A stretch of 64,000 bases of DNA from Bacillota bacterium. GTDB lineage: Bacteria > Bacillota > Clostridia > Christensenellales > Aristaeellaceae. Numbering within the stretch: position 1 is the first letter of the stretch; the number at the start of each line of letters is the position of its first letter. Positions 6,724 to 15,185 of the stretch are shown piece after piece. The stretch is from contig JAEWVC010000012.1 in assembly GCA_023459275.1 (NCBI GenBank), positions 11,161-75,160 of the forward strand, read 5' to 3'. The notes under the pieces were generated by a model that was not told the origin of the DNA, ran no database searches, and was given only the letters and a program-made list of their open reading frames with translations. A program made the translations under genes and the position numbers.

Positions 6724-7260
6724 ATGATGGAAACCATTGTGCGGGAAGTCGCAAGAGTCCAGAGGAAATATGATGAGGCCGATCCGCTCCGGCTCTGCAA
6801 GTCACTGGGGATCAAGGTTCTCTTTCTCAGCATGGGAAAAGCGGCCACGGACTGTAAGGGCTTCTATTTACGCAAGTTCCGTATCCCGGTCATTGTGGTC
6901 AACAGCGACCTGCCCGAGGACATCCGGCGGATCGTGCTGGCGCATGAGTTGGGCCATGCCGTTCTCCACGGGAACTTCCAGGGCGGGGCGGAGTTTCGCG
7001 ATTTCGGCCTGTTCAACGATACATCCGTTCATGAATACGAGGCGAATCTGTTCGCCGCCGAATACCTGCTGGCCGACGAGGATGTGCTGGACATCTTGAG
7101 CAATGACACCATCTTCTTTGGCGCTGCCAGGGAACTGCGCGTTCCGCCCGAGCTACTGGATTTCAAATTCCGCATTCTCAAGCGGAAGGGCTACAGCGTC
7201 ATGCCGCCGCTGATGGCGGGAAGCGGTTTTCTAAAAAATATGGACTATCCGACGGAATAA
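6724..7260 (+). CDS. ImmA/IrrE-family zinc metallopeptidase
   Basis: 178 aa. The motif LAHELGHAVLH is the HExxH zinc site of ImmA/IrrE proteins, and the downstream HEYEANLFAAEYLL supplies the third ligand in its usual ExNxFA context. In ICEBs1-like elements ImmA cleaves the ImmR repressor upon DNA damage or quorum input, releasing element genes; pairing with the repressor immediately upstream supports the same job here. Length is typical. Both genes of the pair look intact although most of the prophage is lost. Confidence 0.88.
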   Translation: MMETIVREVARVQRKYDEADPLRLCKSLGIKVLFLSMGKAATDCKGFYLRKFRIPVIVVNSDLPEDIRRIVLAHELGHAVLHGNFQGGAEFRDFGLFNDTSVHEYEANLFAAEYLLADEDVLDILSNDTIFFGAARELRVPPELLDFKFRILKRKGYSVMPPLMAGSGFLKNMDYPTE

Positions 7261-7293
7261 CGGCGTTCCAGTTTTTACACGAGAGGTGATACC

Positions 7294-8382
7294 ATGCACG
7301 GCGATAACATCATCATGACGAAAGAGGAACGCGCGGCCATGCTGGAGCGCGTGGAAGTCCTCCAGAAGGTCAAGGCGTTGCTCCTGATTCCCCGGCTTTT
7401 CATGGCGACCACGCAGCAGGTGGCGGATTTTTTTGAGGTGGAAGTTGATGCCGTCCGCAAATGCTATCAGAGAAACAGAGACGAGCTGGATGCAAACGGC
7501 ACTGTTCTTTTGACGCTTTCTGAGGTAGACGAACGGACAGGACAAGATGTCCAGTCCGTCAAAATGAGGGCGAAGCGGCTGTATTGCGTGGACGACGTAT
7601 ATTTTGAGGCCAACAACTGCGCAACACGCATGTTCCCGCCGCGAGCCATTCTGAACATGGCGATGCTGCTCCCCAATTCCCGGGTGGCCAAGGAGGTGCG
7701 CAACCAGCTTCTGAACATCGCCGAAAACGCGTCACCTCAGGCTCGCGTTACGGAGATCGTGAACGAGCAGGAGATGCAGCTGGAGATCGGGAAGGCGTTT
7801 GCTTCCGGCGACATTATGGCGTTCGCACAGGCGGCGAAGAAGATGAACGACTTTCTGAACCGGCATCTTCTCGCGGCGCAGCAGCAGGTGACGGCCCTCT
7901 CTCAAAAAGCAGAACACCTGGAAACGACAAACCAGCAGTTGGCGGTGAAGAGCACCGCCCTGGAGGAGGCCAATAACTCCCTGAACGCGGTCAACGCCAT
8001 GCTCGCGCAGAAGTCGCTCGTCTGGCCGCCGCGTGCCACGCTGAACGCCCTGATCCGGGCCATCGCGGTGGCGGCATTCGACCGGAAGTACTCGGTCGCC
8101 TGGGACAGATTCTATCGTGAATTGAAATACAGGGCGGGCATTTATATTGAATCCCGATCGGCGGCCAAGCGCTCAGAGCGGGTGCTTGACGGCGTGAAAG
8201 ATAAGGAATGGCCGAAGCTGCTGGAGGTCGCCGCGTCGCTCTGCTACGACTACTGCGTGGATGTCGTACATGCCACGAACGAGGAAACCGTCGCGGAATA
8301 CCATCTGGACACCATCGAAACGGAGTATGGCGTCCGGTACAATCGCGGCACGACTACGAGGAAGCTCAACGAGGTCGGATGA
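7294..8382 (+). CDS. BRO/antirepressor-like phage regulator
   Basis: 362 aa with an AGAGGTGATACC ribosome site. The N-terminal 140 residues read like a phage regulatory/BRO module: FMATTQQVADFFEV, an RNRDEL segment and RAILNMAMLLPNSRVAKEVR. A coiled-coil follows at about residues 190-245 (QQVTALSQKAEHLETTNQQL). The C-terminal third (WDRFYRELKYRAGI) resembles the DNA- or partner-binding tails of antirepressors. It follows the immunity pair on the same strand and ends at a good terminator. Antirepressor function is inferred from the domain pattern and position. Confidence 0.6.
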   Translation: MHGDNIIMTKEERAAMLERVEVLQKVKALLLIPRLFMATTQQVADFFEVEVDAVRKCYQRNRDELDANGTVLLTLSEVDERTGQDVQSVKMRAKRLYCVDDVYFEANNCATRMFPPRAILNMAMLLPNSRVAKEVRNQLLNIAENASPQARVTEIVNEQEMQLEIGKAFASGDIMAFAQAAKKMNDFLNRHLLAAQQQVTALSQKAEHLETTNQQLAVKSTALEEANNSLNAVNAMLAQKSLVWPPRATLNALIRAIAVAAFDRKYSVAWDRFYRELKYRAGIYIESRSAAKRSERVLDGVKDKEWPKLLEVAASLCYDYCVDVVHATNEETVAEYHLDTIETEYGVRYNRGTTTRKLNEVG

Positions 8383-8411
8383 TCCCCGCGCCGCATAATC
8401 CGGGATGGCCC

Positions 8412-8453
8412 AACGCCCTCGGCAGCTTCATCAGCAGCCGAGGGCGTTCTTTG
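8412..8453 (+). terminator. Intrinsic terminator after the BRO-like gene
   Basis: A 12-bp perfect stem, AACGCCCTCGGC with GCCGAGGGCGTT, around a 13-base loop, followed by TCTTTGG. It closes the repressor/ImmA/BRO transcript. Confidence 0.75.
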
Positions 8454-8475
8454 GACGCTTTTCTGACTTGATGAT

Positions 8476-8517
8476 TATGTTCAAAACGCTAAGCTGTGAC
8501 CACATCGAACATAATTT
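8476..8517. promoter_or_regulatory. 9-bp inverted repeat upstream of the SprT-like gene
   Basis: ATTATGTTC (8476-8484) mirrors GAACATAAT (8509-8517) across 24 bases, ending just before the AAGGAGG ribosome site. It could be an operator or an RNA hairpin that affects translation. Confidence 0.45.
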
Positions 8518-8534
8518 TCAAGGAGGAACCCACA

Positions 8535-9197
8535 ATGCTGAATATTTCCGAAATCGTAGCCAAGACCGAAGCCATGTTTGACCTTTTCAACGACCACTTC
8601 TACTTAGGCGAACTCCACCGCCCGGCCATCACAGTATCCCCGGACGGCGGGCACGGCGCATATGGCTGGTGCAGCGTATACGAAATCTGGCAGGGCAACG
8701 GCGAAGCGCACCGGGAGATCAACATCTGCGCCGAGTATATCGACCGGCCCATCAGCGAGGTGGGCGCGACCATGCTCCACGAGATGGCGCACCTCTACGA
8801 TTTGACGCACGACATCAAGGACGTGAGCAACAACGGTTACTACCACAACATGAAATTCAAGGAGACGGCCGAGGCCCACGGCCTGCACATCGAGCAGCAC
8901 GTCACCTACGGCTGGACGATCACGACGCTGGCCGAGGAAACGGCGGCGTGGCTGGCCGCGCAGCCGGGCATGGAGGACATTGCCGCCAGCCGGAAGACGC
9001 TCTTGCAGATAACGACTACCTCGGGCGATAAGGAAGACGGCGAAGAGCCGACCACGACCACTATCCGGGGAGGTCGCCAGACCAGCAAGAATCGCAGCAT
9101 CAAGTATGTCTGCCCGGTATGCGGCGCGATCATCCGGGCTACAAAGCAGGTCAACGTAGTATGTGGCGATTGCAATGTACCATTTGAAAAGGCATAA
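8535..9197 (+). CDS. SprT-like zinc metalloprotein
   Basis: 220 aa from the ATG after AAGGAGGAACCCACA. The motif GATMLHEMAHLYDL is a HExxH zinc-protease site; NNGYYHNMKFKETAEAHGL supplies the third histidine in the SprT/Spartan arrangement. The C-terminal end is a zinc ribbon (YVCPVCGAIIR...VVCGDCNVPF), the usual SprT tail. Phages carry such genes widely; a role in clearing DNA-protein crosslinks is suggested for the family, not shown here. A hydrophilic Thr-rich linker (EEPTTTTIRGG) separates the domains. Intact. Confidence 0.85.
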   Translation: MLNISEIVAKTEAMFDLFNDHFYLGELHRPAITVSPDGGHGAYGWCSVYEIWQGNGEAHREINICAEYIDRPISEVGATMLHEMAHLYDLTHDIKDVSNNGYYHNMKFKETAEAHGLHIEQHVTYGWTITTLAEETAAWLAAQPGMEDIAASRKTLLQITTTSGDKEDGEEPTTTTIRGGRQTSKNRSIKYVCPVCGAIIRATKQVNVVCGDCNVPFEKA

Positions 9198-9202
9198 ACA
9201 AC

Positions 9203-9228
9203 AAAGCCCGGTAGCGCCGGGCTTTTGC
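9203..9228 (+). terminator. Intrinsic terminator after the SprT-like gene
   Basis: AAAGCCCGG and CCGGGCTTT form a 9-bp stem with a five-base loop, followed by TTT. Confidence 0.8.
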
Positions 9229-9491
9229 GTCCACTTGTCTATTCGTCGATAGGCGTAAACAGCCGTCATCATTGACAAATGAATCGATTGCACGCCCACC
9301 CGATAACCGGAAAACCGACGCCAGGTCGGCTGGACGCTTTCACATTGCTGCAGCAATTCCGCCCGGTCCTCGGGGATTACAGCTTTAAGCTGCTCCTCGA
9401 TCTCTACAATCCGATTCAAAATGCGGGCATAGTCCGTCCCGCGTTTATAAGCGTGCTCGGATAGAGATAAGTTTTCACTATACAAATCCAC
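9225..9491 (-). pseudogene. DUF6809-like phage protein remnant (probable frameshift)
   Basis: On the minus strand the frame VDLYSENLSLSEHAYKRG, EIEEQLKAVI, then SGYRVGVQ has the layout of the DUF6809 family of small phage proteins, which end in a GFRLGxxLM helix. After GVQ the open frame becomes unlike the family, while the neighbouring frame continues IDSFVNDDGCLRLS, which fits better. One lost base near 9285 would explain it. The open frame also runs through the terminator and over the SprT gene. No ribosome site is visible. I treat it as a broken gene; the family name is from memory. Confidence 0.45.
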
Positions 9492-9589
9492 CAGTACATT
9501 TCACATAATACACACCTCAGACAGTAGCATACCGTATACCGAAAAGGAAGGGTCATTTTGCTGACCATTTGGGCCTTAAAAAACCCCAT

Positions 9590-9619
9590 TGTATAAAAAC
9601 TAGTTTTTCGGGCATGATA
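9590..9619 (+). promoter_or_regulatory. Sigma-G/F-type promoter of the ger operon
   Basis: TGTATA, 17-base spacer, CATGATA, ending 34 bases before the gerA ATG. This matches the forespore sigma-G pattern (TGnATA ... CATnnTA) expected for germinant-receptor operons. No good sigma-A boxes are seen here. Confidence 0.7.
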
Positions 9620-9653
9620 AATTTAAAAGAATAAAATTCAGGGGTTGTGCAAT

Positions 9654-11408
9654 ATGGATTTAAGAAACATAATAAATGGGCTTTTTATTTATAAAGAGCC
9701 AATGGAATATGATCGTTTTGAATTGCTTGAAGATGAGGCTGAGGATAAGGGTGAAGTCCAATCCAGTATCATGAGTGACAATGATGCCAAGAAAACTTAT
9801 GTAGCCAAGCCCGAGAGCAAGCTGCGTACAATAATTTCCGGTTGGCGCCAAGGTACAACCGATGAGAAAGCCACACATAAAAAATCTAATGGTGCTAAGG
9901 TGGATAAAAAGCTTCAGACGAATCTCCAGAATATTAAACTTGAGTTTAATTCCCCTACCAATCAGGATGTGGTCATCCGAGAATTCAAAGTTATGCAGCA
10001 GAGTGACGCTTTTATAGTGTATATTGATGGAATGGCAGACAAAAACACAATCAATGATTATATCCTGCGCCAGCTTTTGGAAAGGCATAATCCCTCTAAT
10101 AACATCAGAACTAATATTGTGGATTATATTGCAAATAATCTTCTCGCCTCAAATCAAATAGTCAAGGAATCAGAATATAAAGAAATTGTCAAACAAGTTC
10201 TAAATGGCTTGACCGCTCTTTTTATCGATGATTGCGAACAGTGCATTCTGATTGAGAGTCGCGGATTTGATAAAAGAAGCGTAGCTCCGCCTTTAACTGA
10301 GACTGTTGTAAGGGGACCACAAGAAGCTTTTATCGAAAATTTGCGCACCAACATTACATTGGTGCGCAGAATTATCCGAAATAAGGACCTTGTGACAGAA
10401 ATGATACCCGTAGGCAACGAAAACAATATGACATGTGCCGTTTTATATATGAAGGGAATAGCAAATCCCAAGATTATTGAAGAAGTAAAACGAAGAATCT
10501 GCAGTATCGATTTGGATTTCGTTTCTACAGATGGCGTCCTGGATCAGCTTATAGAAGATCATCCTATGGCATTGTTCCCTCAGATATTAAGCACAGAAAG
10601 GCCCGATAGAACTGCATCGTTTTTAATAGAAGGCAAAGTTGCCATTATATGCGATGGTACGCCTTTTGCCAGCGTTGTTCCCGTTACATTTTTTCATATG
10701 TTTCATACTTCTGAGGATTACTCCCTTCGGTGGCAAGGCGGAACATTTTTAAGATTAGTAAGAGTGATTGCCGGTACTTTAGCAGTATTCTTGCCAGGTC
10801 TTTATGTTGCACTGATTTTATATCATCAAGAGATGATACCGGCAGAATTATTGGTTTCCCTTGCCAAGGCAAGAGAAAACATTCCATTTGCGACGATTAC
10901 TGAACTATTGATGATGGAAATATCCTGGGAGCTTGTCCGTGAAGCTGGAGTGCGGGTACCCGGTGTTGTTGGGCAAACACTGGGCATTATCGGCGCCGTT
11001 ATATTAGGGCAAGCTGCTGTCGCTGCAGGGTTGGTGAGCCCTATTCTCATAATTATCGTAGCAATCACGGGCATGGGCAACTTTGCGATTCCAAACTTTG
11101 GCCTGTCTTTTGGTATTCGGATTCTGCGGTTCGCATTTATCCTTCTGGGTGCCATTGCAGGTTTTTATGGTATTGCCGCAGGTGTTTTTATATTTGGTGG
11201 TTTAGCCTGCTCGATGAAATCGTTCGGTGTGCCATATTTCAGTCCGATCGCTCCTAAAACAAAGACATCTCCTGATATTATTACAAGAATGCCCATCTGG
11301 TTGCAAAAAACGAGACCCGATGCAATTAACACCCAAAAAAGACAGAGGTCCGGCAAAGTTGTTCGAGGCTGGACAAAAGGCAGAAAGGGGACGGACGGCA
11401 ATGATTAA
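9654..11408 (+). CDS. gerKA: Germinant receptor subunit A (GerA/GerKA family)
   Basis: 584 aa from ATG 9654. It starts with a long hydrophilic N-terminal domain. The hallmark GerA segments follow: RGPQEAFIENLRTN, RDLVTEMI-like lines, RVDLDFVSTDGVLDQLIE-like residues and DRTASFLIEGKVAI. A C-terminal domain with about five membrane helices from residue 370 on includes FARITELLMMEI-type and VRVPGVVGQTLGIIGAV segments. GerA sits in the spore inner membrane as part of the oligomeric germinant-gated ion channel. gerB overlaps its 3' end by 8 bases. The gene is AT-rich compared with the rest of the window. Confidence 0.92.
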   Translation: MDLRNIINGLFIYKEPMEYDRFELLEDEAEDKGEVQSSIMSDNDAKKTYVAKPESKLRTIISGWRQGTTDEKATHKKSNGAKVDKKLQTNLQNIKLEFNSPTNQDVVIREFKVMQQSDAFIVYIDGMADKNTINDYILRQLLERHNPSNNIRTNIVDYIANNLLASNQIVKESEYKEIVKQVLNGLTALFIDDCEQCILIESRGFDKRSVAPPLTETVVRGPQEAFIENLRTNITLVRRIIRNKDLVTEMIPVGNENNMTCAVLYMKGIANPKIIEEVKRRICSIDLDFVSTDGVLDQLIEDHPMALFPQILSTERPDRTASFLIEGKVAIICDGTPFASVVPVTFFHMFHTSEDYSLRWQGGTFLRLVRVIAGTLAVFLPGLYVALILYHQEMIPAELLVSLAKARENIPFATITELLMMEISWELVREAGVRVPGVVGQTLGIIGAVILGQAAVAAGLVSPILIIIVAITGMGNFAIPNFGLSFGIRILRFAFILLGAIAGFYGIAAGVFIFGGLACSMKSFGVPYFSPIAPKTKTSPDIITRMPIWLQKTRPDAINTQKRQRSGKVVRGWTKGRKGTDGND

Positions 11409-12498
11409 GGAAGGAAAGTTCGGCATTCAGGAAGCCGTCTGGCTTACTACAATCGCAATTTCCGCAAAAGTCTTTTTCTCCAGTCCCGCAACCTTAGCGG
11501 GGCTTGTAGGCACTGCAGGCTGGTATATGACAATCCTCTCCGCCGCTATTGCTCTAATAGGATTTCTATTCATATACCTGCTACTCAAGCGTTTTCCAGG
11601 AAAGGATCTCGCAGAGATTTTTGATTTATCTTTAGGACGTATCTTAGGATTTGCCTTTTCTGGAATTATGGCAGTGTATATGTTTTTCGTAGCCATTACA
11701 AGATTGGCAGAGTTTACCGAAGTAATAAGAGTGTATGTATTTCCGCTTAGCCCTAATTGGTATATCGTTAGTATTTATATCATATGTGTCTTTATCTTAT
11801 CCAGATTAGGCCTTGAAAGTATCGCACGATTTTCCAAGCTGCTGATATATATTATGCTCGCGGGCTTTGCCATCGTATTGGCTCTCGGTGTAAAAAATTA
11901 CCATGCTAATAATATATATCCCATTTTAGGATATGGACTTGATAAAACAATCTCGATGGGAATTGCAAGGAGTTCAGTTTATGGAGAAGTCATTATACTG
12001 GCCGTATTTGCCGGTTCCTTCCAGGGAGTAAAATATATAAAAAAAGAAGGCATTATCAGTATAGGATTGTCGACCTTACTGATATCCGTCTCATTATTGT
12101 CGTTTACATTGACGTTCCCATACTACACGGCGCAAGAAATAACAGCACCCATGTACGAAATGGCGACGCTTATTGATTATGGCCGATACCTACAGAGGGT
12201 TGAACCAATATTCCTTTTCATTTGGATTCTCAGCACACTAATTTCTACAACCATTGTTTTCTATTCGTTTGTCTGGGTATATTGCAAAATGTTCCGGATA
12301 CAGGATAAAAAACCAGTCATATTGGGGAGCGCCGTTATTCTTTTTTCCGCTTCCCTCATGCACAAAGATATAGTTTCAGTAATCTTCGGCAATGTCAGGT
12401 TTATAAGAAACTATGGTTCCATTGCAATATTTATCTTACCCTTGTTCACTTTGATTATAGCTGCACTTAGAAAAAAAGAGGCAAAAGAAAATGCGTAA
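11401..12498 (+). CDS. gerKB: Germinant receptor subunit B (GerB/GerKB family, APC-fold)
   Basis: 365 aa, ten predicted membrane helices, from MIKEGKFGIQEAV. This is the spore-germination permease family (amino-acid-permease fold) that binds the germinant. Typical features are the KEGKFG.QEA start, the LLIYIMLAGFAIVLALG helix and the YTAQEITAPMYEMATLIDYG loop. The start overlaps the gerA stop (ATGATTAA), giving translational coupling; a GGGGACGGACGGCA site precedes it. A longer upstream in-frame extension lies inside gerA and is not used. Length is normal. Confidence 0.92.
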   Translation: MIKEGKFGIQEAVWLTTIAISAKVFFSSPATLAGLVGTAGWYMTILSAAIALIGFLFIYLLLKRFPGKDLAEIFDLSLGRILGFAFSGIMAVYMFFVAITRLAEFTEVIRVYVFPLSPNWYIVSIYIICVFILSRLGLESIARFSKLLIYIMLAGFAIVLALGVKNYHANNIYPILGYGLDKTISMGIARSSVYGEVIILAVFAGSFQGVKYIKKEGIISIGLSTLLISVSLLSFTLTFPYYTAQEITAPMYEMATLIDYGRYLQRVEPIFLFIWILSTLISTTIVFYSFVWVYCKMFRIQDKKPVILGSAVILFSASLMHKDIVSVIFGNVRFIRNYGSIAIFILPLFTLIIAALRKKEAKENA

Positions 12499-13762
12499 AA
12501 TTATCGGAATTTTAATGTTAGGCATTCTAATGGTAACCCTGACGTCATGCTACGATGCAGACGAAATTGACGATATGCTACACGTCGTTGCAATCGGCAT
12601 TGACAAAGGAATTTCTGACAAATGGAGATTAACGTTGGAATTTTCAAAGATGAGCAGTGGGGGTAGCGGTAGCTCTCAGTCTTCTGGCGGCGGCGAAAGC
12701 CAAGGGGAATATACCTATGTAACCATTGATGCGCCTTCGTTTTTTACCGGTATTGACATGCTGAATACGGCATTACCCAGAAAGTTGACTTTCATACACG
12801 CCCAAATTATAGTCCTTTCTGAGGAACTGGCAAAATCAGGATTAATTGGAGAGTATATCGCACCTTTGATTCGGTTTAGGGAGATACGAAGATCGTCCCA
12901 TGTATTTGTCGTAAAGGGAAATGCTAGCGAGTTTTTGAAGGAGAATAAACCTTTTATTGGAAACATGGTATCAAAAAATTTTCAAATACTAATAAATGAG
13001 AGTGATGATACGGGATTCTTTCCCCATGTGACACTGGAACACTTTTATTCGGATCTTGAATCTTCGTATAGTCAACCAATTGCCACGCTTGCCGCGGTCA
13101 ACGAATTCGATACGTTTAAAAAAGAAGGAGAACCTTGGGGTACGGAGTTTATTACGGGCGGCAATTACACCGCTGGGGAGTTGCCGCGTGCCGGGGAAAA
13201 TAAGATTGAATTATTCGGCACGGCCGTGTTCGATGGGGATAAGATGGTGGGAGAATTAAACGGTGATGAAACTCGTTATATGCTTATGGCCCGAGGCGAG
13301 TTTGAACGGGGTTTCTTTACCATGCGGGACCCTCAAAAACCAGCGCTCATTATTCCTCTAGATGTAAAAGGCCCAACGAAACCAGAAGTCCGAGTTACTT
13401 TTGATGGTCTCAAGCCTATTATATATCTCAAAGTTCATCTAAACGCAGATCTGCTCGCGGTTCAAAGTAGAATCAATTATGAGAATCGCGAACTTAAAGT
13501 ATTATTAGAAATGGAGTTTCAACAGATTGTAAAGAGCGGAATAGAAGCAGTAATTCACAAATGCCAAGGCATAAACGCTGATGTATTTATGTTTGGAGAT
13601 AATGCAAAAATCAACTTTCTTACAATTGATGAATTAGAAAATTACAATTGGAACACCCACTTTAAAGACGCCGAAGTAAATGTCGAAGTAGAATTTGCCA
13701 TCCGAAGGACAGGCACTCAAATAGATAGCAATTCAATAAACAATTCGGGAGGGACAGAATAA
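12491..13762 (+). CDS. gerKC: Germinant receptor subunit C (GerC lipoprotein)
   Basis: 423 aa with a lipoprotein signal peptide ending in the lipobox LTSC, followed by YDADEIDDMLHVVAIGIDKG, the standard GerC opening. Domain features SSQSSGG linker, TFIHAQIIVLSEELAKSG and REIRRSSHVFVVKGNASEFL match the family. GerC anchors on the outer face of the spore inner membrane and completes the A-B-C receptor. It overlaps gerB by 8 bases. The C-terminal part has the FGDNAKINFLT-type end. Full length. Confidence 0.92.
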   Translation: MRKIIGILMLGILMVTLTSCYDADEIDDMLHVVAIGIDKGISDKWRLTLEFSKMSSGGSGSSQSSGGGESQGEYTYVTIDAPSFFTGIDMLNTALPRKLTFIHAQIIVLSEELAKSGLIGEYIAPLIRFREIRRSSHVFVVKGNASEFLKENKPFIGNMVSKNFQILINESDDTGFFPHVTLEHFYSDLESSYSQPIATLAAVNEFDTFKKEGEPWGTEFITGGNYTAGELPRAGENKIELFGTAVFDGDKMVGELNGDETRYMLMARGEFERGFFTMRDPQKPALIIPLDVKGPTKPEVRVTFDGLKPIIYLKVHLNADLLAVQSRINYENRELKVLLEMEFQQIVKSGIEAVIHKCQGINADVFMFGDNAKINFLTIDELENYNWNTHFKDAEVNVEVEFAIRRTGTQIDSNSINNSGGTE

Positions 13763-13936
13763 ATGAAGTATATAGTTGCTGTTTTTCTTTCTATAATGTT
13801 ATTCTATTTCTTAACTTTTGCAAGATATAACTGGAAAAATGACAATCGAATTGCCGCGATCGGTTCGGCTATTATGGGTTGTGTTGCATTTGGAACTTCT
13901 ATTTTTCTTCTTTTCTTTGGAGGCTATGAAATGTAG
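13763..13936 (+). CDS. Small two-helix membrane protein, GerD-subunit-like (GerKD type)
   Basis: 57 aa with GGGAGGGACAG upstream, starting directly after the gerC stop (TAAATG). It begins MKYIVAVFLSIMLFYFL, has a short polar RYNWKNDN turn, then GSAIMGCVAFGTSIFLLFF. Two membrane helices in a tiny protein immediately after gerC is exactly how the auxiliary D subunits of Bacillus receptors are encoded; these modulate receptor output. The identification is by size, topology and position only, since D subunits have little sequence conservation. Fourth gene of the operon. Confidence 0.65.
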   Translation: MKYIVAVFLSIMLFYFLTFARYNWKNDNRIAAIGSAIMGCVAFGTSIFLLFFGGYEM

Positions 13937-13987
13937 GTTTAATTAGGATTGGGTTTCGTGGGTGCAAACTTGTTAAGAAAGGTGTGT

Positions 13988-15010
13988 ATGGTCATGTTTA
14001 AATCTGATATTGAAGGTTCCCAAAATCAATACAGAGATAGTAATAAGATATTCCGGTTAAATGGCAACCACAAAGACGCTAGCTTCTGCGCACCGAGTAT
14101 TAAATTCGATCGTTATGAGTCGGCATCAGGTGCCAAACTTGCCGTAGTGTATCTGCCGAAAGTTTCAAGTAATTCAACTGTACGGATAATAGAAAGTCGG
14201 ATACGTGATATTAAGTTTTCTTCAGCAAAGGAAATACAATCCTATTTGTTAGATAGCCTAAACACGTTATCAGACGTATTTCCTTTAGTCCGTAAAACCA
14301 AAAATATAGAAATGGCGCGAAGGGCCTTACTAAAAGGCGGCGTGCTAATCCTCGTAGATGGATCTAAATATGCATTGGTGGCCCCTCGTTCACTGGGGCA
14401 ATTATTGCTCAAAATCCCCGCTTATCTCGATTGCATCTGCCCTATTATTTCCCGGGCATTAAACTATATCGCCTTATTAACAAGTCTTTTTCTTTCTTCG
14501 CTATATATTGCTGCATTCTCTATGCCATTGCATTGGATGTCATTTGAAACCGGACAATATATACTAAATTTAAGGAGCACCGTTATATATCCAGCTGTTA
14601 TTGAGGTGCTGATCTTGGAATCAATTGCTGAATTGATTCGAGAGGCTTTGTGTATGTCGCCACCTAAGTATGGTTTGGCATCCATTACCTTTAGCGCATG
14701 TGCGATAGGCAGGATGTTAATGGGTTGGTCAATCTTTAGTCCGATTTTGGTTATGATTGTTTCGACATCGTTTTTGCTCTCATTCTTAATCCCTGATTAT
14801 TTGACCATTCATTCTCTACGAGTATTGAAGCTACTCATGGTTATAGCGACAGGGATATTCGGGATATACGGCTTTGCGTTTTTTGTAGCACTAATTATAA
14901 TGAATATAATCATATTAAATCGCTCGGGAATACCATACTCTCCTTTTGGTTGGTACGAATTAATTCATGCATTTCTATGGGGGGCACGCGCAAAGGCGAA
15001 ATGCAAATGA
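13988..15010 (+). CDS. Short GerA paralogue
   Basis: 340 aa from the ATG after GAAAGGTGTGT. The C-terminal membrane part follows GerA: YIALLTSLFLSSLYIAAFS, VIEVLILESIAELIREAL, SPILVMIVSTSFLLSFLIPD and a closing SGIPYSPFGWYE. The N-terminal soluble domain is only about 150 residues, against roughly 300 or more in full GerA, and lacks several of its conserved blocks. It has retained an FPLVRKTKN.EMARRALLKG piece resembling GerA. It follows the operon by 50 bases and shares its AT-rich composition. It may be a functional variant subunit or a decaying duplicate. Confidence 0.7.
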   Translation: MVMFKSDIEGSQNQYRDSNKIFRLNGNHKDASFCAPSIKFDRYESASGAKLAVVYLPKVSSNSTVRIIESRIRDIKFSSAKEIQSYLLDSLNTLSDVFPLVRKTKNIEMARRALLKGGVLILVDGSKYALVAPRSLGQLLLKIPAYLDCICPIISRALNYIALLTSLFLSSLYIAAFSMPLHWMSFETGQYILNLRSTVIYPAVIEVLILESIAELIREALCMSPPKYGLASITFSACAIGRMLMGWSIFSPILVMIVSTSFLLSFLIPDYLTIHSLRVLKLLMVIATGIFGIYGFAFFVALIIMNIIILNRSGIPYSPFGWYELIHAFLWGARAKAKCK

Positions 15011-15129
15011 TTGTGCTCCCCGACTAATGATTGATCTGCTAATGCAGCAAATGAACAATGATGGATTTTTGTGGATTGATTATGATTTAGCTACAACTAT
15101 TATCATGAGCATTTCAACTATGTATGGAC

Positions 15130-15156
15130 GAGCAGCCCAGTAACAAAGGACTGCTC
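15130..15156 (+). terminator. Possible terminator hairpin after the ger region
   Basis: GAGCAG-CC pairs with GG-CTGCTC around a nine-base loop. There is no strong T run afterwards, so termination is uncertain; it could also serve as a boundary hairpin for the convergent 131-aa gene. Confidence 0.35.
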
Positions 15157-15185
15157 ATCGTGTACTTTGCAGAGTATTGATAACC

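Noticed and set aside
8604..9491. 295-codon minus frame taken as one gene
   Set aside because: Only the first 85 codons look like a phage protein; the rest passes through a terminator and runs antisense to the SprT gene.
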